From positions 7,896,001-7,960,000 of the forward strand of contig OZ038472.1 of NCBI GenBank assembly GCA_964036295.1: DNA of 64,000 nucleotides, given 5' to 3'. Made by a program: the position numbers and the translations under genes. Positions 1 to 12,075 of this stretch are shown here, piece by piece. The stretch comes from Plumapathes pennacea (lineage: Eukaryota > Cnidaria > Anthozoa > Antipatharia > Myriopathidae). The notes below the pieces were generated by a model, which saw only the letters and a list, made by a program, of their open reading frames with translations, did no database searches and was not told where the DNA came from. The number at the start of each line of letters is the position of its first letter. The stretch's first letter is position 1.

Positions 1-350
1 CTCAAGACCAGATCTTTATTCAAGGAAGAGATGGCACAGAGTACTATATATTTGGCAGATCAATTTTGGCACTGCTGGCAATGAGAGTATTGTACACTGC
101 AACAGAAGCGCCAGAAGTGGAACGAAGCCTTCCCCGACAGCCAAGTCGGTGACATTGTCCTCGTTCACGATGAGTCTTCACCAAGGAACCATTGGCCCCT
201 AGGCAAAGTGACCAAGGCCTCCCGAGCAACAATGGTCACATCCACAAAGTGCTTCTTCTTGTCAACCAGTCCGGGGCTAAGAAACAAGTTGAAAGGCCAA
301 TCCAGTTGGTCTTGATTTATCACCAAGAAGAAAACGGAAGTCAGGACTAA
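1..350 (+). pseudogene. BEL/Pao polyprotein C-terminal tail (DUF5641-like), broken
   Basis: Translation gives the tail that follows the integrase in BEL/Pao polyproteins: LADQFWHCWQ, then QKRQKWNEAFPDSQVGDIVLV and SSPRNHWPLGKV. The intact BEL element at 15-22 kb carries the matching text (GDVVIVKDEHSHRNQWPLA), which confirms the family. The reading is broken by a TGA at 82-84 and a frameshift near 225, after which the text resumes as NNGHIHKVLLLVNQSG. The rest of this element lies outside the window to the left. It is a decayed relic with no function of its own. Confidence 0.8.
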
Positions 351-523
351 CTTTAAACTGACAAACGAAAGTCTGAACTACCAGACCGGAGTAGGACCCC
401 AATGAGGAGCCTTGTCATTTATTTACATTAGAGAACTTCAAATTGTCGGACACTATATTAGCCTAGCCTTTCCTGCTAAGTTCGTTGTTTATTTCCATAC
501 ATTTCTCATGTATGGGGGAGCCA

Positions 524-902
524 TGTAACAACCTCCCAGTCATCTGTTAGTATTTCCAGTTGCATCATAATAGCTTTCGCGCCAATTCAGTCAGGTGAAC
601 CCGTACCCAACCCCCTGGGTTTTTGTTTTGGATCAGCGCCATGACGGATCACATGTTTTCAGTTTCCATGTAGTTCACAGTTGCTTAGTTTCTTCCAGGG
701 CGCAACCACATTAGTCTTGCCAAGTACGGCCAAAATAGACGATTAAACCCTGCAAACGTTCTTGGATCGTGTCTTTTCAACTTTTGCAACTCGACAGTTT
801 CAGCATACTCTTCGGCGTTCCAAAGCAGCCACACGCTACATGCGCAGTGTGAACACTGCAACTACTACAAATCCAAACAACCAGCGTTTCAATGTTGCTA
901 CA
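524..902 (+). repeat. 3' LTR of the truncated BEL/Pao element (right end approximate)
   Basis: A purine run TATGGGGGAG ends at 520 and is followed by CCATGTAAC. The intact element at 22 kb has the same arrangement (AGGGGAGCCATGTAAG, LTR starting at TGTAAG), so this LTR should begin at TGTAAC, 524. The right end is set at a CTACA near 902 only by analogy with the TG...CA ending of the intact element. The partner LTR is outside the window, so the end cannot be proved here. Confidence 0.5.
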
Positions 903-2693
903 GCTCTACAACGCCAGGATTTCTCACAAGTACAATGGCCCAGTTTTTGCAGGTGATATAAATAATTTTTAGACAGGGTGCACTAACTTTCCAAAAAGCA
1001 GACGCCTCCAGGATTGTACGTATTTCCAATGTATAAAATTGCACATGCACTGTGCCTTAAGCCAATAAAAATGGGTACGTAATCTTTTCAAGCAGTAAAG
1101 TTCCCAATATTAATCTAAGTTTAACACATTTGTATATGAGAAACATTTGCTCAGATATCTAGCACCAAAAACACTCTTTCCCAGGCCCCTTCTATGGCAT
1201 TGCACTCAATGAATCAAAATCAAAGATGGCGGCCACATGTGTGTAAAAGAAAGTATAACTATTGGTCTCGTATGCCAACCACAGTTCTTTTGGAAATCTG
1301 AAATAAGTTAGCATTATTTGCAGGTGGAACCAAGTACCAGTACTTCCCAAATAGCTGCATTTGGATTTAGTAGGCCACCATGGCAAAACAACCCTTTCAT
1401 ACTGCACTCTCTCAGCAACAGAATAAAGAAATATGCTGGTTGCCACTTCGAATTCCGTAATCTAATTGGCCAAGTGTTCCTTGGTGTTGTATTACAACGC
1501 AAAGAGAGAAAAATCTTCAAAAAAAAACAGATTGTATTGAAGTATTGAAGGTGCATGCACCAATGAATCTAAAACTGCCCTGGTACTTAGTTGTTTTGGC
1601 TAGGGACAAACCAACAGGTCACAATGCCTGCTGGGATAAGCATGGATTTTGTGCAAATTTAAATTCAGTTAGCAGATGGGCTGGCGCCATGCCATTTTGT
1701 GATTTATATACAAAGACACATTTAAGATAATCTCAACGTGCTTGAAGATGAGGCCAGCTAAATAGTGTGGAGTTCATCAGTTCCAATAGATCGACTTTCA
1801 AATATACATGCCGTACGTCGGTTAAGTTTCTCTCAGCAGGCTTTGGCATCTACCCCACAACTGTCCAAAACAGGTGCACAATAATCGAACAAAAGCAGCA
1901 TCATTGTCTTGTATGTTACACATGCACACTTCAGTAGCACTTTGCACCCAAGGCATAGCATACCAAATCTAGTGGAGATCACTTTGCCTATGGAGCTTAT
2001 ATTATCTTTCCAAGACTAGGAAATTCCTTCCACCCTTTTCTGACCTGATCTGATTAATTGAATTGTTTCCGCTAAAGCAGATATTCCGCTAGACCAGCAC
2101 ATGCCGGTATTTTACCAATAACAGGACTGGTGTTGCCAGTGTGATCATGGCATGGGTTGGGTCAAGACCAGAAGAAACTAAAATGGAAGGGACAAGAGCG
2201 AGACTCCCAAAAAAGACTTGCAGTTTCTCACCAGAAAAATGTCATACAGTATAGAAAATTTGACTTTTGACACCTTGCTCAAATGAAACTACTATAAATT
2301 GTCATTACAACACTACACTTGCTTCCACTTGCTGCCGGTATTCCATACCAGAAAAATATGAAGTACAACCCTTTTTCTGAAGGCTCTTCTGGCCATAGGG
2401 TGCCCACACTGGATATTCTACTCGTCTCTAGAGACGAAATGTGCCGAAACGGTCAATAACTCAATGAGATAGATTATCTCATGTCCAGTTCCACTACAGC
2501 AGAATAAACAATTATTTTGCTTCACATATATGTTGTACCGGTTCCAAGTGGCCCTGGACCGGAAAAAATATCTCCTACCGGCACTCTACCGGCTGATGGA
2601 CGAGTTTAGTGGAATCTCTGGCTAAAGGAAGTTCGTAATTGCTGTATGTGCTGCCTGAGCACAACAATCGCTAGCTTTTAGATTAAACTTCAG
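903..2693. other. no gene recognised
   Basis: AT-rich sequence with short ORFs that resemble no known family and lack coding-like composition. No strong repeat to the rest of the window was noticed. Confidence 0.5.
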
Positions 2694-4329
2694 TTGAAGA
2701 GCCATATAGCTTCCATTCTTAGTATCATCATCATGGCATCATCAAACAAAGTTGTATCCATGGAGTTAATAATTATAGAAGCTCAAGAAAGTTCAGTTCC
2801 ATGGCAAGAAGTGACCCAACCACAGATAAACAAATGGTTAAGTACTTACACAACAGCAAAAGGGACATGCAAATAGTTTCTCCTGGAAATGCGACAGTGA
2901 GAATTTTCAAGGGCTACGACAAACATGTCAATCTCTATAAGCTTGCCCTTGGTGGTCCATCAACTTGGAAAACTCAGAGCTACCAAAACTGTATCACTGA
3001 TCCTATACTACACCATCTGGAAGGAAAAGTAAGAGGGGAGTTAGTCCTTGAAGATGCAACCTCAAAAGGGCTTTTCAAGTTCATTACCCAAGTGAAAACC
3101 ATGTGGCACTATGCACAATAGACAAATGTCATGAATGGTTCAAAGTGGTCGACAGCAGAGGCAGTGATACTGCACCATCAACGAAGCACCTGTTACAGTG
3201 CTACAACATTTCGCATTGGTATGAAACCAAGGGAAACACCAACAAGATGGTTGTTGTTCTATCAGCATCTCTCATCCTGTCATGCTTTACTCAGCCCAAT
3301 GAATTTTAAGGTATGTACGACCATTTTTCATTGTCAATTCATTATTATATTGATATGTTCTTAAACAACAAGCCAAACATTTTTGGCAGCTGAAGTATAT
3401 CAGTATTTAGTAATAAGGCATAGCCCGTTAGGTTTTTTAATTCTGCAAGATTTTTGATCATATTGCTTAGCTGTGCTTCCATCCATACTAGCTAGCTTCA
3501 CACTGTTGCCACAAGAATACAAATCAGAAGATTGGCTGATTCTCTCATTCAAGGTACATAATGCTGCGATTGCTGGCCAGTGACAATGGGTCGTTTGATT
3601 GGTTCCTTCTGTACCTTCCCTGCTCTTCAACCATCATACTGGCACAAAGAATGGAGTGTAGCAGGAAACTTAGCAGTACCCATTTGTCCTCATTCAATAA
3701 GATGTACGAGCATATATATGGCATCCACAACACTGGTGATAAAGTGGAATATCTGTCAGAGAAGTTGCTAGACATGTACATCAGGCACATGGGAGGAAAC
3801 CCCAATGAACCAGCCACACCACAAGCCATGGGGAAAAAGGATAACAAGAACATTGTCAGATTAGCTGTGGTGATTTATGTGCTTTTCTCCATGATCAACC
3901 AAGCCCTCAACCAGAGGTCCAAGGACCTACGCAGAAAGATCAGCACATCAACTATGCAGGCTGCTATTTCTCTGGCATCATACTTTGAAAAGCTGCGTGC
4001 CATTCTTCATCAGGTGAGACATTTTGCTGTTTATTTTAACTTTTTTGAGAAACGGTACCTTCCTGGTACTTCTACAAGACCAGCAACATGAACAGTAAAC
4101 TGTATTATCAGACAGCCTACTCAAATTTATCAGTAACATCAATTAAGCCTTCCAAAATAAATATTTATGAACGAAATTATTTTTTCTCTCTTGAATTAAA
4201 AAACAAACAAACAAAAGAAGACGCTACGTACGATAAAGCTGTGTAAAATAATGCTGTATCACAGGCTATTCTATAAGCTAGTAAAAGAAAATCAAGTCTG
4301 TCCCTTTACGCCCAACCATCGCAATCTGA

Positions 4330-4600
4330 TATCCAGTCTGTATAAGTATTTGAATTAAAGCAGCAACGCAGCTATCAGCTCGCAAATTTGTAAAAAGTAC
4401 TTTTGCGGGAGTGGGTATTTAATAGAACTGGCTAAAGGCCACATCGTAAAAATTGCTCAATTTTAGGTATGTGGAAGCTCGCACCCGTTTCCACGGGCCT
4501 CCACTTTTGCTGAACCGCGTATTCGATTTATTCTTAGTTTTGAAAACCCTCATTTACAAGGTGGCGGAGGGTAAAATTTATAAAACTTAGGCGCTCAAAA
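4330..4600 (-). repeat. dispersed repeat R2, copy 1
   Basis: Reverse complement of sequence also at 38.76-39.94 kb and 46.47-46.70 kb. Shared landmarks are an AAAGTGGA(G/A)GCC block, the AAAATTGAGCAA block, CCGCAAAA, and the end GCTGCCTTGCTGCTTT. It lies in the 4014-5296 intron of the DUF3987-like gene. Confidence 0.7.
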
Positions 4601-4939
4601 TGGGAGAATTTAAAATTCTTCACCAAAGCAAAGCAAATATAATCAAACAACAGAAATATTTCGACAAGCTGAAGTCACTCAGGGCTGTCAGTGGTCACGG
4701 GTCTTTCAGCTTTGACTTACCCTTGTCAAACAACTGAGAATTTACCAAAACCTCTGTGATAATGGTTCTGCAGTGCAACAGATCTACTGGCAATTCAGGA
4801 ATGCAATGATAACAATCAAAATAAGTCCAGAAAACGTCTTCCCATCTCTTCGTTTCTTCATGCGTATTCACCGATGCTCAAATTTCAGAGGCAATTGTTG
4901 ACACAGCATGGCGGACTGACACAGTCTTAACTACAATAA

Positions 4940-5110
4940 GGTGGGATGCTTAAAAATGCCACCGCAAAAACTACTTTGACGATTGTGTTCTCAATTTTGT
5001 TGCGTTGTCAGTAATATCACTACTGCCCAAATTGGGAACAGAACGACTTCCATATTTGGAATCCATTGTTGACAGCACCGGGACACATTCCATTGGACTG
5101 GATTGCATGA
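4940..5110 (-). repeat. partial copy of dispersed repeat R1
   Basis: The minus strand carries GTCAACAATGGATTCCAAAT followed by a variant of the CCAAATTAGGGCATGA block, as at the start of R1 (36.77 kb and 10.05 kb copies). It is strongly diverged and truncated. Confidence 0.55.
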
Positions 5111-5569
5111 AGCTTTGCTTAACACAAGCTTAAAAACTGACTGTAAAGGATTACATAATACAGTCAAGTAGGAAAATTAAAGAGTATAGACAGTAAAAAA
5201 AAGAAAAATGGTAGTGGTTGTATGTGATTTCGAGTTTACAATATATGTACAAAACAAACTGGATTCTAAAGATAACTTTAAATTACTATTTTGCAGTGTA
5301 TCACGCTCAGTGAAGTGCAAGCTTCTAACAGTGTGCGGGAGGAGGACATACAAAAGGCTGTCCTCAAACATCTTGGCCCCTTCGTAAGGCCAGAGAGAGT
5401 ATACAGAAAATTCAGTTCACACAGCAGGCTGGATGTGGACATGCTAAGGGCAGAAATGACAAAGTTGGAAGAAAAGGGTCTAGGGACTATTGTGCAAGTT
5501 GAACAGTCCCTATTTTTCCCACGCCCTGCATGGGTACTAATCTAAACATATTGTTTTTGAATGCCTGTT

Positions 5570-6035
5570 GTTCACAGGGCGACCTCCCCAGACAGCGGGA
5601 TTTGCTGGGTATATCACATCCCTACGTAGCGGCTTTGCTGGGTGAAACATCAAAACAGAATCACATCCCCACATAGCAGGGTTTACCAGATAAAACATCG
5701 AAAAAGAATTGTCCCCATGTAGCGGGGTTTGATGGGTAAAACATCCGAACAGAATCTCGTGTTTTAAAGTATTTTGTTCATGGGGTGACCTCCCCGCTCC
5801 ACAGGGATTGCTGGGTAGCATCTTGGAACAGAATCTCCAACCTCATTCCCAGGCTCTTTCCTCCCCCGACCCTGAATCTCCTGTTTTAATGTCTTTTGTT
5901 CAATGGGCAACTTCGGTTGATCATGTGGTGTGGTAAAGAGGGCTTGCTTGCAGGCTAGAATCTCATGTTTTAATGTATTTCTTGCACGGGACCACCTCCC
6001 CACACCGCAAGGTTTGCTGGGTAGAACAGAAGTTT
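5570..6035. repeat. degenerate minisatellite, unit about 47 bp
   Basis: Repeated variants of CATAGCGGGGTTTGCTGGGT followed by AAAACATC and AACAGAATC. Two adjacent units near 5610-5710 are each 47 bp. Later units are interrupted and diverged, the last recognisable one near 6000-6025. It immediately precedes the gypsy-like element and may belong to its leader. Confidence 0.6.
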
Positions 6036-6376
6036 GCTTGGATAGAAACTTTGCCCCATTTCTTATAGAGGGAGCAAACCTGGCCAAAGAAAACCAGGAC
6101 TAATCCCCTCCAAGGCTTCGCCAATGACCCCGTAGACGTCCCTCCAGCCCGGAGGCTGACAGCACAACAAAAAGCCAATTACCTTGAATTAATGCTGGGC
6201 CAAATAGCCAATTACTGCCCTGTCATATCATGTAGCACCATCGTAAAGAGCTCTACATCGATAGACAGTATCTGGCAAGTCATACGCCTCCATTTCAGTT
6301 TCCAAACCACTTTATTGACTTCAGTGACATTTGCCTAGATCCAGAAGAGCGACCAGAAGATCTATACCAGCGTCTT

Positions 6377-7834
6377 ATGGCATTCGTTGAAGACAGTCTC
6401 CTAAAGGCCCACGTCCTCACTCACCACGGGGAAGCCATAACAGAAGACGAGGAGCTTTCCCCATCCCTGGAGAACATGATCAACCTCACGTGGTTATGCC
6501 TAATCCACCCTGAGCTACCCAAACTTGTTACAAAACGGTATGGCACCAAGCTCAGATCACGAACCCTATCATCCATCAAACCAGAAATCTCACAGGCACT
6601 AAACTCCCCACTTGATGAGATCCATACTGCCGATGATGCCAAAGTCATGCGCACCGCCGCAGCCTCGTTCTCGTGCAAGGGTCCACAGACTCCACAGCAC
6701 GGTACTCCACAGCACGGTACTCCACAGCACGGTACTCCACAACTGGTCCCTAGACCTACATGCCCTCCACAACTGTGGTTTACATCTCTCCGCCCACAAG
6801 ACGGTCATCAACCCTCGCTCTGCTACGATCTTAGGATGGATCTGGTCGCAAAGGCAAACTCTGCCAGTCCACACCACATTGCTACACTCTCTTCGTGCAA
6901 TTTCTCAAAGAAGGTTGGGGGTATGAAATCCTTCATTCACACATATAAGGTTTTGGCTCACGTCATCCCTCACTGCTCCTCCTTACTTGCACCCCTCAAC
7001 AACACCATTGCCAGAAGATCATCCCAGGAAGACATCAATTGGACGGACAACCTTCACACTTCACTTATCAAGGCCCAAACTGCCCTCACAACTAACCACG
7101 CCATCACATTTCCCAGACCTGACGACCAGCTATGGATCATTACTGATGGTGCCGTCAAGAAACCTGGAATCGCTGCCACCCTGTACATCACTCGCGCAGG
7201 CAAGCTAGCCATCACAGGCTTCTTCAGCACCAAGCCAAGGGGCCACCAACTAGCATGGCTACCCTGCGAGGTGGAAGCCCTCACAATCGCCGTATACACT
7301 AAACATTTCAGTCCCTATATCATCCAGTCCCTCCACAAGGCTTGCATCCTCACCGATAGTAAACAATGTGTACAGGCCTTCAAAAAGCTGTGTAGGGGAG
7401 AATTCTCCGCAAGTCCACACGTGTCGACATTCCTCTCCATAGTAAGTCGCTATCAAGCGTCTGTCAGACATGTGGCCGGGGCCTCCATTTTGCCATCTGA
7501 CTTCTCCAGTCAAAACGCTCCTGAATGTGAAGATCTAATCTGCCAAATATGCAGCTTTGTTAAGTGCACAGAGGAGTCTGTAGTCCGACATTTGTCCACT
7601 GAAGACGTCTTGTCTGGCCACACCAAACTCCCATTAACCAGCAGAACAGCCTTGTTGTCACTGCAGTCCGAGTACTCCGACTTACAACGCACACATGCAC
7701 ACCTCTCACAAGGCACCCATCCCTCCAAGAAACTGACTAGGATCAAGGACGTCAAGCGTTACCTAAACACTAACCATCGCTTCGGACGGACTGCTACTTG
7801 TGAAACGCGAGGAGTCCCTATCCCCTACTTGTGA
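6377..7834 (+). pseudogene. gypsy-like Gag / RT remnant / RNase H reading frame
   Basis: Residues 1-100 or so form a Gag capsid-like helical region (DEELSPSLENMINLTWLCLI, HPELPKLVTKRYGTKLRS, SSIKPEISQAL). In-frame text upstream from about 6300 ([20 protein letters not shown]) shows the true start is earlier. A 15-bp unit repeated three times at 6696-6740 encodes HGTPQ repeats. An RT remnant is read in another frame at about 6750-6925 ([20 protein letters not shown]), so there are shifts on both sides of it. Back in frame, SFIHTYKVLAHVIPHCSSLLAPL leads into RNase H: LWIITDGAVKKPGIAATLY (catalytic D), EVEALTIA (E), ACILTDSKQCVQA (D). The stretch after RNase H probably links to the integrase. 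A defective copy. Confidence 0.6.
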
Positions 7835-8053
7835 GTGCATCGCAGTCCCAGACAAGTTTTGGATGGTCTCTTAACTGCCCCACATCTACAGTCATCCCAC
7901 CAACAACCAGCTCAAAAAAGTAGTGAGCCGCTACTTCTACGCTCTTGACTTACAGCCGTCGAAAGAATCACCACCGGGTGCCACCCATGTGCAGCCCTAC
8001 GCCACAGGCCACACACCATCACAGAACGGTCGACACCTGATCCACCTGCCGCA

Positions 8054-8788
8054 GTGGGTGTCTCCTTCGCCACTGACATCATTAAGCGCTCCCGTCAGCT
8101 CATACTGATCTTACGAGAATGTGTAACATCCTACACTAAAGCACTCCTCATAGACAACGAATGCCGTGAAACCCTACGAGATGCCCTGATTCGCCTGTGC
8201 ATCAAATTGCACTCTCTCGATGGCCCCTACGCAGTCATCCGGACCGACCCCGCTCCGGCCTTCAGAGCCCTCATTAATGACGAGGTACTCAACCGCTACA
8301 GAATGTCACTAGAAATAGGGAGAGCGAAAAACCCAAACAAGAATCCCGTTGCCAAGCGAGCTGTCCAAGAATTAGAAGAGGAGCTACTGATGCAGGATCC
8401 ACAAGGGGGCCAACCTCTTCCAAAAAGGTTGTCCATAGCCACAGCTTGCTTAAATTCCAGAATTCGCTCGTGCGGATTATCTGCAAGGGAGATGTTAACC
8501 CAAAGAGACCAGTTCATGAACAGTCAACTCCCCCTCATTGACCAAGAGCTAATTCTCAAACAACACCAAGACCAACTCACAAACCACCCTCACAGCGAGA
8601 AGTCTAAGACCCCTTCTGGCAAAGTCTACAACCCCCAGCTCATCGAGGTAGGAGATTTGGTATATCTCCACCCAGACCGGGATAAGTCCCGTAGCCGTGA
8701 CCGTTACCTAGTTGTATCCATTGAAGGGAACTGGTGCAACATCCACAAGTTCGTCGGCTCTCAGCTGAGGAACTTTCCTACCACATGA
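8054..8788 (+). pseudogene. gypsy-like integrase core fragment
   Basis: The DDE triad can be placed: D in FATDIIKRSRQ near residue 7, D in YAVIRTDPAPAFRALIND near residue 65, and E in NKNPVAKRAVQELEEELL near 105. The C-terminal part (IEVGDLVYLHPDRDKSRSRD) is the SH3-like tail of retrotransposon integrases. An HPTNNQLKKVVSRYF stretch just upstream (7890-7940) resembles the zinc-binding N-terminal region in a broken frame. A proline-rich overlapping frame (8734-9054) is probably the C-terminal end after a shift. It belongs to the same relic as the RNase H frame upstream. Confidence 0.6.
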
Positions 8789-9310
8789 AGATCATCGATT
8801 GCTTCAAAGTCCCTCCCATGCGTAGTCACGGAGTTGCATCCCCTCCTCAGGATGACAATCACAGTTTCAGCAACGAGGCAGAGCCCCACCAACCAGCCCC
8901 TGCTCCACCTTCACCCCCAGCTATTCCAGAGGAAATATCCAGTCCTCCGTTACTAGCCCTCATTGATCCTGCCCCCGACAAAGCTCAGATTCAACACTGC
9001 CAGCTCAGATACTATATGTTACTGTTGACTTTATCTTATAGTAAACCCAGATAATACCCGGACTATCAGTTAGTTATATTTTTTTTACAGTTGATGGGAC
9101 ATCTCCAGAAGTAGTCACTTGTTCGGTTTATTTTCTATTTTAGAACACAATGGAAGAAGTGGCCACGCCAGTAGTTAATAGCACGTCAGCAGTATAGTTC
9201 CCCACGCACTTGTGTTCTGTTACTCATGCGACCACCATCTTGCATTCTCACTTGTGTTATAGTAAAGCCTGTTTATCGTTGTGTGTGGGTACTGGCTCTC
9301 CTCTCACTGG

Positions 9311-10048
9311 CGTATAATTCAGACACAAGCACCGATTTGAGTCGGCCACGCGCATGTCACACGGCTTTCTTGTCACGGTATTCAAACGTCCATAGCTCCT
9401 GATAGATATTTTGTACTGACCCAGAATTTTGCTTAAGTCTTAAGGCATAATAGTCTTGAACATATCAGTGTATTGGACTTATAGGATACGTTACTTTTGA
9501 GATGGCTTTTTATGACATCACGTGCAAACCAAGAATTAAAATAAATGACTAGTTTGCATACTGTATGAACTTGTAAACATTCACCGGAAACGGATATATT
9601 TGGCTTTTTTATAGCCAAGAGATTCAATACCTTTTCGGCCTAGTATCTTCTGAGTCGTATTTACTGTCACTATAGAAATTTTGGCGGATACTAAACCAAC
9701 GGCTTCAGATTTGTTTGCAATATATTAATAACGCCATTGGTGCCACTGATTGTTTGACCTTCATGGCACCGCGCCAAAATGTCTCAATAACAACACAAAA
9801 CACAGCAGAGTGTAACAGCCAATATCAGAATCAATGACCAAACAAACTTCCAAACGTATGACAACCTTCAAAATGAGAACACGTTTCGAACAAAAATATG
9901 GTTGCAACAACTACGACAACATCTTCCTTTCAAAACTGTGTTGTTCAACACACCGTTACATGACCTTCATCATGCCCAAATTTGGAAAACCACAACTGCT
10001 TTATTTGGAAATCCATTGTTGACAACAGAGGAAACATGGAAGTAGGGA
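9311..10048 (-). repeat. dispersed repeat R1, copy A (uninterrupted)
   Basis: About 740 bp that matches, on the opposite strand, 36.765-37.08 kb plus 38.27-38.685 kb. Copy B there is split by a 1185-bp insertion. Shared landmarks are GTCAACAATGGATTTCC, CACTCTGCTGTGTTTTG, CAATCAGTGGCACCAATGG, AGCCAAGAGATTCAATA and the end TGCTTGTGTCTGAAT. No coding capacity was seen. Confidence 0.85.
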
Positions 10049-10639
10049 AGGCAAAGTGATTTTAATACCTTGCTATCCCACAAGGTGGGATTCGCGAGAT
10101 AAAAAACGGCACTTCCAGAAACAACAATATCTGCATAGCCGTGGATGGGCTAACCCTGACAACCCAGCTCAGAAAAATGCAAAGAAAAATGGCCAATAGT
10201 TGCCAATTGAAGTATGGTCAACCCAAACCATACCTGCACCACGTGTAAGCAGGACAAAAATACCTTGTGCCACTTATTCTCGTTTATTGAACACAAAGAA
10301 AACGTAATTGTCAGTACCTGCACGAAATTAGACAAAATACGTATGGTATTACATTTTTCTGCATCAGAAAAAAAATCTTGACTGTCTCAATGTTTCTTTA
10401 TAGCTTGCTGAATTGATTGTGTTTGCTTTCAATCTTTCTTTTACATAATTGTACGGTATGTGTTCACTTCATTACTTTTGATGAATTTCTCAATATTATC
10501 ATATCCTCCATAATAAGTTGAAAACAAAGAAAATGTATGGTGCAGTGCATTTGCAAGTCATTTAGCCAAGATTAAGCCAAGACTTCCTGAAAGAGCAACA
10601 AAAAGCTCCCTAATTGACAAGACATCAATTGCCTGTCAT
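10049..10639. other. no gene recognised
   Basis: AT-rich sequence between R1 and the broken gene at 10.65 kb. Only short unsupported ORFs. Confidence 0.5.
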
Positions 10640-10649
10640 CAGTGTCATG

Positions 10650-11826
10650 GCTGAGGAAAGGCAACGAGATTATCAAAGATAAAGGAATCAAACTCAAGTA
10701 CACCACAGAAGAGAGTACAGTTGGAAGAGGAAGGCTTGTCTAAAGAAGAGTTGGATCGTGCAAGAGAGGAAGAAAGGGTGGCCAATGAGAGATGAGAACT
10801 TCATGTTCTGAACCAGGTGTTGGACCAGCCAGAATTCTACGTCAGAATGAACTACTTGGAAGTAACAAACGTTCTGATTTCCAAGTCTTTCTGCATTGGT
10901 CCTTTAAGTGTTTCACCTACGGGTAATTGGATTTCGCTTCAGAGAACGTTTGAAAAGGCTTGTGACCTTTTGAAAGAATGGACAAACCAACTGAAAGGCG
11001 AACCAGCCAGCTTTGAAGTGATGACATGTGGCAAATGTATGAAAGATTAAGAAAATTCATCACACAAGCAGCACCCTCGAATTTGTGTCCCGATAATGAA
11101 AAAAAGGGCAACATCAACCTGGCACATGATATCCTTGCTGCTCTTGGAGGAACATGTGTCTTGAACATCTTTCATGGGCCCAAATTGATAGCAAAGAGTG
11201 GTAAATCAGGATGTCCATCAGGATGTTTTTCATACTGCAGTTTAAAGTTGCCTGAAAATCATAACAAGAAATGGAAAGGGCTTTCTCTGGGCAGCACCAA
11301 TGCTTGGTATGGGGAGCCAGATATAATAGTGGTTCCAGCGGTGACAAGAGAGATTGCTGTTAATCGTGGTGCACGGTGAAGTTCTCCTGGAAAAAGCACA
11401 GCAATTAAAGGGAAGATATCAACCGTAGATAAATATTCTGACTTGACACAAGTGATTGCCATTGCCATTGCCATAACATTTTCAACAGTACAGAGAAACC
11501 ACCACCCCAAACATAAAGTTGGAATATATCCCACAATTAATGTCGATTTCGCTAAATTTCATTGTATATTTTATGAGTGCAAAAAGGATGAGCTACGTTG
11601 TGTAGGTTGCTGCTGGTCAACAGAAACTATTATTGTTTTATGGGTTGTGTTGCATATTACCACTTATTTTTGCCAGAAATGCTACCAAAAAGAGGTGGTT
11701 TCGAATTTCAAAGCCCTGGCAGATAAGAATGGGTTTGATTGTTCTAACTCTCTGTATGCCCAAAAAAGTGGCATATTCAAGCATCTTGAACAGATGACTG
11801 AAACTTTCTGGTTTCCTGAATCGTGA
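10650..11826 (+). pseudogene. broken gene of unknown function, possible PD-(D/E)XK-type nuclease
   Basis: Frame fragments give a coherent protein. A charged start, LEEEGLSKEELDRAREEER, is followed by a stop, then 10817-11050 and 11026-11379 (LAHDILAALGGTCVLNIFHG, SLGSTNAWYGEPDIIVVP), then after a shift 11443-11826 (THVIAIAI-like run, VGIYPTINVDFAKFHCIFY, GIFKHLEQMTETFWFP). The order G-x-x-D, then a Gln/hydrophobic strand, then a PTI...F segment is reminiscent of PD-(D/E)XK folds, but no clear E-x-K was found. The family is not recognised. At least three lesions mark it as dead. It could be part of a mobile element or a decayed multicopy host gene. Confidence 0.3.
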
Positions 11827-11989
11827 GGAAACGAATAATAACAAGACAAATATGTGTGAACCAGGACAACACAAGTACCATTTTTCCCCTTTTGTCTTTG
11901 CGATGTACATGTAAACTATTCTTATTAAACATAGAGCCTCGACGGCAGACTCACGGATATTGAGATTTTAGCGAGCCGTCCTACGGTCA

Positions 11990-12075
11990 GGTTTTCCCTT
12001 TCCTTCTATGTCAACAATGGACTTCCAAATAAGAGACTTCTCTTTAAATTAGGGCACGATCAATGCGATGCGTAA
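11990..12075 (+). repeat. short partial copy of repeat R1
   Basis: TGTCAACAATGGACTTCCAA followed by AAATTAGGGCACGATC matches the start of R1 (36.78 kb, + strand) and then diverges. Confidence 0.6.

Larger units (their letters stand above)
2801..5545 (+). pseudogene. decayed spliced DUF3987-like gene (three visible exons)
   Basis: Three segments read as one protein. Segment 1 (2801-3309) has NLYKLALGGPSTWKTQSYQ, which fits a Walker A loop (usually P-G-T-G-K-T-Q) with the second glycine changed to Trp, then GELVLEDATSKGLFKF. A frameshift near 3090 leads to CTIDKCHEWF, HLLQCYN and SCFTQPNEF. Segment 2 (about 3554-4013) has LLASDNGSFDWFLLYLP, SFNKMYEHIYGIH and a helical C-terminal part. It ends at a CAG|GTGAGA donor, in phase 0 with the acceptor TTTGCAG|TGT at 5296, where segment 3 (5297-5545) ends PRPAWVLI-stop. 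A further donor AAG|GTATGT lies at 3310. The order fits DUF3987, a primase/helicase-associated domain often found in multicopy mobile genes. Family assignment is by remembered motif order, so moderate. The frameshift and changed Walker A suggest a dead copy. Confidence 0.5.
6040..9310 (+). mobile_element. Ty3/gypsy-like retrotransposon relic
   Basis: In order: Gag-like helical domain, a short RT remnant, RNase H, integrase core, then a non-coding end with AGTAAA that looks like part of an LTR. The middle of pol (protease and most of RT) is missing or unreadable, and there are several frameshifts. No 5' LTR could be paired, so the left limit is approximate. The right limit is set by the start of repeat R1, which is intact elsewhere. 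Confidence 0.65.

Noticed and set aside
5570-6035. CRISPR-like array
   Set aside because: Units are diverged, abutting and without spacers; eukaryotic context.
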